From: DASVXQ01 sp046727955
GTDB lineage: Bacteria > Actinomycetota > CALGFH01
DNA: 8,800 nt
Assembly: GCA_046727955.1 (NCBI GenBank)
Contig: JBKPDO010000115.1
Coordinates: 1 to 8,800, forward strand
Direction of reading: 5' to 3'
Made by a program: the position numbers and the translations under genes. This document shows positions 1 through 4,533 of this stretch, piece after piece. Below the pieces are notes generated by a model that searched no databases, was not told the DNA's origin, and saw only the letters and a program-made list of their open reading frames with translations. Every line of letters starts with the position of its first letter. The first letter of the stretch is position 1.

Positions 1-138
1 GGCGGGGTGGTGGTGCGAAGCAGCGGGAACTCCAATAACAGCGACAACGGTGTCATTCGACCACAACCCAGTCTGTACCCAGTCGTATTCCTGCAGCTCA
101 GCGGCTACTTCGACGCCGAGTTCTTCATGAGGAAGTAG
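1..138 (+). CDS. Possible 3' end of an unrecognised gene (partial)
   Basis: Frame 1 is open from the left edge to a TAG at 136-138 and gives 45 residues ending in FFMRK. The third codon positions are about 78% G or C, higher than in frame 2, and frame 3 meets a stop early, so this is the most gene-like of the three plus frames. The middle is rich in Asn and Ser and the end is hydrophobic and aromatic (YPVVFLQLSGYFDAEFF). I do not recognise a family, and there is too little sequence to assign a function. The stop codon sits inside a 16-bp palindrome. It could be chance, given the short length. Confidence 0.35.
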   Translation, partial: GGVVVRSSGNSNNSDNGVIRPQPSLYPVVFLQLSGYFDAEFFMRK

Positions 139-146
139 CTACTTCC
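131..146. repeat. 16-bp perfect palindrome over a stop codon
   Basis: GGAAGTAGCTACTTCC equals its own reverse complement. As RNA it could form a six-pair stem (GGAAGT/ACTTCC) with an AGCT loop, followed by CCCCCT rather than a T run. It overlaps the TAG of the possible upstream gene and lies 39 bases before the next possible start. It could be a short terminator or a dimeric regulator site; neither is shown by the sequence. Confidence 0.6.
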
Positions 147-184
147 CCCTGAAGAACCCTGAGCCGGGTGATTGAGGGTCCGTG

Positions 185-397
185 ATGCTCGGTGCGGTGT
201 GCCTGGTGCTGGCCTGGAAGCTGCCATGACGACGAACTCCTCTGGCTGTCGGGGCTGGGCGTGGCACTGGGTGCCATCAGTGTCGCCACCCTGGTTGACC
301 GGGAGTTCCAGGGGCTGGCCAAGCCCGCCGGTACTGGCACGCGCCCATCGAGGTCTGGCGCACCACGCAGCAGCTCATCGGCCCGCTCACGACCTGA
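185..397 (+). pseudogene. Frameshifted small membrane protein remnant
   Basis: A GAGGG ribosome binding site (174-178) sits six bases before ATG 185. The ATG frame reads MLGAVCLVLAWKLP and stops at 227-229. The adjacent frame (about 228-330) continues with a membrane-like segment, HDDELLWLSGLGVALGAI and then SVATLVDREFQGLAKPA. After that the first frame resumes (329-397) as YWHAPIEVWRTTQQLIGPLTT and a TGA. Spliced, this gives one plausible protein of about 70 residues with two hydrophobic helices joined by an acidic turn. Two compensating one-base shifts within about 100 bases suggest either decay or assembly/sequencing errors. I do not recognise the family. The reconstruction depends on judging which frame looks protein-like. 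Confidence 0.35.
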
Positions 398-666
398 GCT
401 ACGCCGCTGCCGTAGAACCGTAGGCACCATGCCCGACGCCGAAGCTGCCGGTCTTCTGCCTGGTCGCACCATCAACGGGGTGGGAACGTATCGTGACGGT
501 GAATCAACTCAGCCGAACGCCCTGCAGCGCGCACCGATGGCGTGCGGCGGATCGCGGCCACGGGCGTCCCAGGCGTCTTCACGCCGCTGACGCTGACACG
601 ACGCACCGGCAACCGCGCAGCGGGTTATCCTTCCCCGAAGATCGAGATCAACCAGCACACTCGAAC
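398..666. other. Stretch without a recognisable gene
   Basis: Short open frames exist here (for example ATG 429 to about 590) but they have weak ribosome binding sites and compositions I do not recognise. Together with the broken gene before it, this looks like decayed or intergenic sequence. The promoter of the propeller gene should lie near its right end, but I see no convincing -35/-10 pair. Confidence 0.4.
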
Positions 667-671
667 GGGAG
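667..671 (+). promoter_or_regulatory. Ribosome binding site of the propeller gene
   Basis: GGGAG lies six bases upstream of ATG 678. It fixes the start, which is followed at once by a typical signal peptide. Confidence 0.7.
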
Positions 672-677
672 AGCGCG

Positions 678-1892
678 ATGTTCGTGAGGATCGCATCGGT
701 GGCGGTGCTCGCCGCCGCCTTGATGGTATCGGCGGCTGGCGGCGCCGCTGCGCTCGACGGCAGCGACGCCCTGACGTGTGATGGTCAGTGGCACGTCGTG
801 CCGAGCGCTGACCAGTCGCAGCAGTCGGGCGAGATCGACGCGCTCAACTCGGTGGCTGCGCTGTCGTCCACTGACCAATGGGCGGTCGGGAGCTGGGAGC
901 GGTACCCCGACGCGTACCACTTCCACACGCTCGTCGAGCATTGGGACGGAACCGCGGCGGGCTGGACGGCCGTAGCGAGCCCGGATCTGCCGGTCGACAG
1001 CGCACTGTACGGCGTCGCTGCGGTGGCTTCCGACGACGTGTGGGCGGTCGGCGGCGCCGTGTTCGAGCCGCACCACAGCATCGTTGAGCACTGGGACGGG
1101 GCCTCGTGGTCGATCGTGTCTCCCGCTTCCTTCCCTGGGATCCTCTACGGCGTCGTCGCGCTCGGCCCTAACAACATCTGGGCGGTCGGGACGCGGGGGT
1201 ACCCAGGACCCATGCTGATCGAGCACTGGGACGGTAGCTCGTGGACGGCGACATACCAGCTAGCCCTCGGCCACTTCAACGGCATCCTGCGCAGCGTGAC
1301 CGCGCTCGGGCCCGACGACGTCTGGGCTGTCGGCTACTACTGGGGCGCGGGACGGGTCGAGTACACGCTGGCGATGCACTTCAACGGGCACGTCTGGCGG
1401 CAGGTCCAGAGCCCGAGCCCGTTGACAGCCTTCGAAGACGACCAGAACTGGCTGACCTCGGTGACCGCCGCCGCGCCGAACGACGTCTGGGCGGCTGGCT
1501 TCTATCGAGGTCCAGACTCGCCGCAGTCTGGGATCGCCGGACGGACGCTGATCGCGCACTGGAACGGCGCCCGCTGGAGCATCGTCCCCAGCCCCGATCC
1601 GGCATCGACCAATGGCAACGCCCTGTGGGGCGTCATCGCGGTGTCGGCAGGCAACGTCTGGGCGGTCGGGAAGGTCGGCGGCGTCCTGGACACCTTCTCG
1701 TCGACGACGCCCCTTGTTGCGCATTGGGACGGCTTGACGTGGACGCAGGTGAGCGCCCCGGGCTCCGGCGGCTTGTCCAGCGTCGCGGCAGAACCCGGCG
1801 GGGCGGGGCTCAGCGCCGTGGGCGACGAGGTCAAGCCGGCCGACCCCTACGACTACCTCGGCACCCTCGCGGAGCACCGCTGTCCCGCATAG
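678..1892 (+). CDS. Secreted seven-blade beta-propeller protein
   Basis: The 404-residue product starts with a signal peptide (about 1-25, cleavage after GGAAA). The rest is a run of repeats of about 50 residues with the pattern D-x-WAVG ... hHWDG-xxW-xxV-xSP. WAVG-type strands begin near residues 68, 122, 168, 225, 271 and 328; a weaker SAVG is at 379-382. EHWDG-type segments lie near 87, 137, 182, 234, 294 and 349. The seventh blade looks split: its first strands (AVGDE...LAEH, 380-400) are at the C-terminus, and its last strand (CDGQWHVVPSAD, 34-45) is at the N-terminus, the usual Velcro closure of propellers. The only two cysteines, C34 and C402, sit at this junction and could form a closing disulfide. 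No catalytic motif is visible; propellers of this kind usually bind ligands or partners outside the cell. A truncated S53 peptidase remnant follows after 31 bases and is probably co-transcribed. The fold is an inference from the repeats; the function is unknown. Confidence 0.85.
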   Translation: MFVRIASVAVLAAALMVSAAGGAAALDGSDALTCDGQWHVVPSADQSQQSGEIDALNSVAALSSTDQWAVGSWERYPDAYHFHTLVEHWDGTAAGWTAVASPDLPVDSALYGVAAVASDDVWAVGGAVFEPHHSIVEHWDGASWSIVSPASFPGILYGVVALGPNNIWAVGTRGYPGPMLIEHWDGSSWTATYQLALGHFNGILRSVTALGPDDVWAVGYYWGAGRVEYTLAMHFNGHVWRQVQSPSPLTAFEDDQNWLTSVTAAAPNDVWAAGFYRGPDSPQSGIAGRTLIAHWNGARWSIVPSPDPASTNGNALWGVIAVSAGNVWAVGKVGGVLDTFSSTTPLVAHWDGLTWTQVSAPGSGGLSSVAAEPGGAGLSAVGDEVKPADPYDYLGTLAEHRCPA

Positions 1893-1923
1893 GCGAGAGC
1901 CCGGCGAACGTCAGAAGGAAAGC

Positions 1924-2094
1924 ATGAGATCGCTTGCATCGATGACTGTGACGATGCTAGCCGTGATCGGATTCGGCGCTCTCCCGGCCGACCATCCCGG
2001 CGTCCCGATCACCGTCTCGTCCGGCGACAGCGGCTACGGGGTCGAATGGCCGGCGGCCTCGCAATACGTGACGGCGGTGGGTGGCACCTCCTAG
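1924..2094 (+). pseudogene. Truncated sedolisin-like (S53) peptidase remnant
   Basis: A good ribosome binding site (AGAAGG, 1913-1918) precedes ATG 1924. The 56-residue frame reads as a signal peptide (about 1-22, ending ALPA) joined directly to HPGVPITVSSGDSGYG and PAASQYVTAVGGTS. In S53 peptidases this block is the well-known SSGDSG region, whose Asp (here residue 35) helps form the oxyanion hole. The prodomain and the part holding the catalytic Glu and Asp are absent upstream, and the catalytic Ser (GTSxS) region is absent downstream. The TAG at 2092-2094 follows GGTS. Moving by one base restores the family-like continuation GGTS-LALG, so a one-base loss probably created the stop. An internal deletion plus a frameshift is the simplest reading, and the product cannot be an active protease. 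Translation of a short secreted peptide is still possible, because the start signals are intact. Confidence 0.7.
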
Positions 2095-2247
2095 CCCTCG
2101 GCCAGCAGCCGGGCGGCCTCGCGCAGCCTGCACCCAGGCCAGGTGTGGACCCTACCGGCGTGCGCGGATGGGTGGTCGAACCGCAGCGGCGGACCTGGAA
2201 GGACGCTGATCGATCCGCCTGCCGTTCCTGTCATCGCTGTGGCATGG
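2095..2247. other. Degraded tail of the S53 remnant / convergent spacer
   Basis: The shifted frame continues LALGQQPGG and later RGWVVEP, and another frame has GWSNRSGG, faintly like the segment after GGTS in S53 peptidases, but the similarity soon fades. No strong terminator hairpin was found between the plus-strand remnant and the end of the minus-strand gene at 2248. Confidence 0.3.
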
Positions 2248-3948
2248 TCAGTGCAGGTATGGAGGCGCGACGTACGCCATGCCCGCGACCCCGTATGGGA
2301 CGTAGTCGCCGGCGGGCGGCAACCCCTTCCATATCAGCCCGGTAATCTGCGGACTGACGTCGGTGTTGTGCTGCGCGTACTCTCGGCCGCTGACTGCGTT
2401 GGTACTGAACGTGAAGTTGGCGGCGGGACTGATGTTCCCGGACAAGGTGCCGTCGTGATGGGAGACATCGGGGCTGATGTAGACGTCCGACAATGCGATC
2501 GGCCCGGTCACGTAGCTGTTGTTGTCGTGGTTGCAGCAGCCGGTGACGACGTTGATCGGATATCCGTCCTGCGGTGCGATGCCGACCAGGTTGACCCGTT
2601 TCAGGGTCGTCGTACGCCACCGGCCCCAATCGGCCTTGAACATCTGCCCCTGGAACTGCGAGTAGCCGCTCAGGCCGTCCACCCGTAGCTCCCGGAATCC
2701 GCAGTAGGGCTGGATCACGTCGGCGTGGTAGCCCGTCAGGGTGCCTAGGAGATCCACGATCCGGTCGTTCTCGATCTGGAAGGTCGCGTCGCTCGCGCAG
2801 GCCTTGATCCCGTCGTTGATGTAGGAGCCGTGCATGAAGACGCCTTCGATGTGCACGACGCCCGTCGCATCCTTCACCAGGATCGCGTTGCGATCGTCCA
2901 GATTCTCCCAGGGCCGGTCGATGTTGATTTCTCCGCCGATGATCACCCAATTGCGGCCGCCCTGCAGGATCAGGCGCTTATTCACCGGGCCGGCGAACCG
3001 CACCAGCGAGTCCTGCCCGGGAGCAGCCGTGATGGTGGTCGGCGTACCAGACACCCGATAGGTGACCGGGTTTGTGAGGAGCGGAGGCGCCCAGGTCAGA
3101 GAGGTGAGCCCTTGACCAGGCGGGCTCGGAGCCGCTGTTGTGGTGGTGGGCTCGGACGTAGCGGTCGGCGCACGTGTGGTGGCGGTGGCCCGCGCCAGGG
3201 TGGTGGAGGTGGTGGTCTGCGCCAGGGTGGTGGAGGTCGACCTCAGCCTGGTCGAGGTCGACGTCGACGTCGACCTCGACGTCGCAGCTGCCGCCACCTC
3301 GACGATGAGCTGTGGTGCAAGCCCGCCGGACTCGCGGCTGGCGAAGCGCAGCCGATTGGCGGCGGTCACGGCCAGGTTGACCGCCCCGACCCCAGACACC
3401 AGCGGCGTGACGTCCACGCTGACGAACGCGTCGGCGGCGGCGCGCGGCGCGCTCGCAACCACAGGACCAGGCGGAGGAGCGTTGTTGTAGGTGATCATCT
3501 GCTCGCCCCAGCTACCGTCGGCGACCGCGCGGACCTCGAAACCGGTCGGGCTGGTGTCCTTGCTGTACAGCCGGACGGTCGCCCCGGTGACCGTGCCGCT
3601 CAGGTTCGCCACGTCGAAGCGCAGGTAGCTTCGCCTGACCTTGGGCGTGCCGCCAGCCAGCAACTCCTTGGCAGAGCCGAAGTTGACGGTGGGTCTGGCC
3701 TGGCTGACATAGGCATCGGCGCTCGGGCTGAAGCGGAGGGTGACCGTGGTCGCGGTCGCATCGGGCAGCGACGCAAGCAGCCCGGCCAGGGCCACCGCAC
3801 AGGTCAGGAGCAGCAGCACCCGCCTCGATGACGTGCTCGCAGATGCCGGACGATGCGGTCTCAGGTGCCGGGGAGACCTACTCGCGCGGCCGGCACCGGC
3901 AAGATGACGGGAACGACGCGTGTGTCGACCATGGTGATGTCTGGGCAT
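2248..3948 (-). CDS. Secreted CBM96-like / Thr-Ser linker / beta-helix protein
   Basis: The 566-residue product starts at ATG 3948, chosen because GGGAGGG lies six bases upstream; the open frame reaches 4053 but has no comparable site there. A long Arg/His-rich n-region (1-43) precedes a hydrophobic segment (44-61, VLLLLTCAVALAGLLASL), read as an extended signal peptide ending near DATA. Residues 68-218 match the DNRLRE/CBM96-type carbohydrate-binding fold: SADAYV, NFGSAKELLAGG, YLRFDV, TVTGATVRLYS, SWGEQMITYNNAP, VDVTPLV and FASRESGGLAPQLIVEV. Residues 219-280 are a Thr/Ser/Ala/Pro linker with TTSTTLA repeats, a likely spacer and possible O-glycosylation region. Residues 281-566 look like a right-handed parallel beta-helix, with short hydrophobic turns (WVIIGGEINI, AILVKDATGVVHIEGV) and a YHADVIQPY...FQGQMFKAD segment of the kind seen in beta-helix polysaccharide lyases and hydrolases. 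Four cysteines (384, 416, 471, 472) lie in the helix. It probably binds, and may cleave, an extracellular polysaccharide; the substrate cannot be told from the sequence. Confidence 0.85.
   Translation of the reverse strand: MPRHHHGRHTRRSRHLAGAGRASRSPRHLRPHRPASASTSSRRVLLLLTCAVALAGLLASLPDATATTVTLRFSPSADAYVSQARPTVNFGSAKELLAGGTPKVRRSYLRFDVANLSGTVTGATVRLYSKDTSPTGFEVRAVADGSWGEQMITYNNAPPPGPVVASAPRAAADAFVSVDVTPLVSGVGAVNLAVTAANRLRFASRESGGLAPQLIVEVAAAATSRSTSTSTSTRLRSTSTTLAQTTTSTTLARATATTRAPTATSEPTTTTAAPSPPGQGLTSLTWAPPLLTNPVTYRVSGTPTTITAAPGQDSLVRFAGPVNKRLILQGGRNWVIIGGEINIDRPWENLDDRNAILVKDATGVVHIEGVFMHGSYINDGIKACASDATFQIENDRIVDLLGTLTGYHADVIQPYCGFRELRVDGLSGYSQFQGQMFKADWGRWRTTTLKRVNLVGIAPQDGYPINVVTGCCNHDNNSYVTGPIALSDVYISPDVSHHDGTLSGNISPAANFTFSTNAVSGREYAQHNTDVSPQITGLIWKGLPPAGDYVPYGVAGMAYVAPPYLH
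3192..3237. repeat. 19-bp direct repeat, 27-bp period, in linker
   Basis: GCGCCAGGGTGGTGGAGGT occurs at 3192-3210 and again at 3219-3237. The 27-base period is nine codons, so the repeat encodes two copies of a TTSTTLA-type unit in the linker of the beta-helix protein. Identity at the DNA level suggests recent slippage or duplication. Confidence 0.75.
3251..3285. repeat. GTCGAC-type hexamer array in linker
   Basis: Hexamers related to GTCGAC repeat in tandem. On the minus strand they encode alternating Ser and Thr (STSTSTST) at the start of the linker. The array is a likely slippage site where linker length could vary in steps of two residues. Confidence 0.65.
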
Positions 3949-3954
3949 GACGAA

Positions 3955-3961
3955 CCCTCCC
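3955..3961 (-). promoter_or_regulatory. Ribosome binding site of the beta-helix gene
   Basis: On the minus strand this reads GGGAGGG, six bases before ATG 3948. It decides the start 35 codons inside the longest open frame. Confidence 0.75.
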
Positions 3962-4043
3962 AGCTCCTCGGCGCGCGGCAGGGGGGATCGCCGCCGAGCA
4001 CAACCCCGATGCCGGCCTTGGGGGCGACCGACACGTGTGGCAG

Positions 4044-4072
4044 CTTCTATCATCGATCCTCACCCGAAGCAA
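4044..4072 (-). promoter_or_regulatory. Weak promoter candidate for the beta-helix gene
   Basis: On the minus strand TTGCTT (4072-4067) and TAGAAG (4049-4044) are separated by 17 bases. Each matches the sigma-70-type consensus only partly. It would give a leader of roughly 85-90 bases before ATG 3948. Confidence 0.2.
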
Positions 4073-4444
4073 ACCGGCCGGCCGGCTGCGGCCCTTGACG
4101 GAGACTCGAGGCCTGAGCCTCTAGGAACCCCGTGGCGGTTCAGCGCACGACTACGGCCACCACTTGGCTAAGGGGCCCCCGCGCAGCAACGTTTCCTCAC
4201 CAGCACGAACCCGCGCAGATCTCTCACGTTCACCCCGGCAAAGTTGTCGAGCGGGGACCCCTAACCGGTACGAGGCACCAGACACAGCCCACGCCGCCCT
4301 CCCAGGACCAGACGGATCATCCGCTTCGCCGCCATGGCCAGTTCCAGTTCTCCGGCCAACCGGCGGCGAGATGCGACGTCTCTGCAGCAGGCACTGCGAG
4401 GTAAAAGGGCCTCACGCCGCCCGTCACCGCAATGAGCACATACG

Positions 4445-4450
4445 TACAAT
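4445..4450 (+). promoter_or_regulatory. Candidate -10 box for the DUF4012 gene
   Basis: TACAAT matches five of six bases of the TATAAT consensus. The -35 region at a 17-base distance (GTCACC) is poor. A start about seven bases downstream would give a leader of about 75-80 bases before GTG 4534. Confidence 0.3.
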
Positions 4451-4521
4451 GGTTACCGCATCGCCCGTTCCCTTTGCTGGGGTGGTTCGGCACGATATCC
4501 TCCCGTGGCCCTCGAAGGTCC

Positions 4522-4530
4522 GAGAGGGGG
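4522..4530 (+). promoter_or_regulatory. Ribosome binding site of the DUF4012 gene
   Basis: GAGAGGGGG precedes GTG 4534; its GAGAGG core is six bases from the start. It favours this GTG over ATG 4432 in the same frame, whose 34 extra residues do not resemble a domain. Confidence 0.65.
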
Positions 4531-4533
4531 ACA

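Larger units (their letters stand above)
3949..4533. other. Divergent intergenic region
   Basis: This 585-base region holds the start signals of two divergent genes and no convincing gene. Visible structure includes a CCGGCCGGCCGG palindrome (4074-4085) and a GAGGC-ctga-GCCTC hairpin (4108-4121). A minus-strand promoter-like pair lies at 4044-4072 and a plus-strand TACAAT box at 4445-4450. I compared it by eye with c-di-AMP and c-di-GMP riboswitches and could not complete either motif. Confidence 0.55.

Noticed and set aside
648..1226. Minus-strand open frame of 192 codons opposite the propeller
   Set aside because: It mirrors the propeller repeats, is Arg-rich and has no ribosome binding site or family resemblance.
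2830..3831. Long plus-strand open frame of 333 codons opposite the beta-helix gene
   Set aside because: It lies antisense to a protein with recognisable domains, has very high Arg/Gly content and no domain, and is explained by the GC-rich codon use of the real gene.
3949..4053. N-terminal extension of the beta-helix gene to ATG 4053
   Set aside because: The extension has no ribosome binding site comparable to GGGAGGG before ATG 3948 and would put 78 residues ahead of the signal-peptide core.
4201..4300. Riboswitch-like words (GGGGTGAAC on the minus strand; GGCAAAG and CGGGGACC on the plus strand)
   Set aside because: I compared these with c-di-AMP (ydaO) and c-di-GMP-I motifs. The second conserved halves (GACAGCTAACC and GACGCAAAGC) are missing and the stems do not close, and the plus-strand words lie upstream of the candidate -10 box.
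4432..4533. Upstream ATG 4432 as the start of the DUF4012 protein
   Set aside because: It has no good ribosome binding site, and the receiver-like domain begins right after GTG 4534, which has GAGAGGGGG in front of it.
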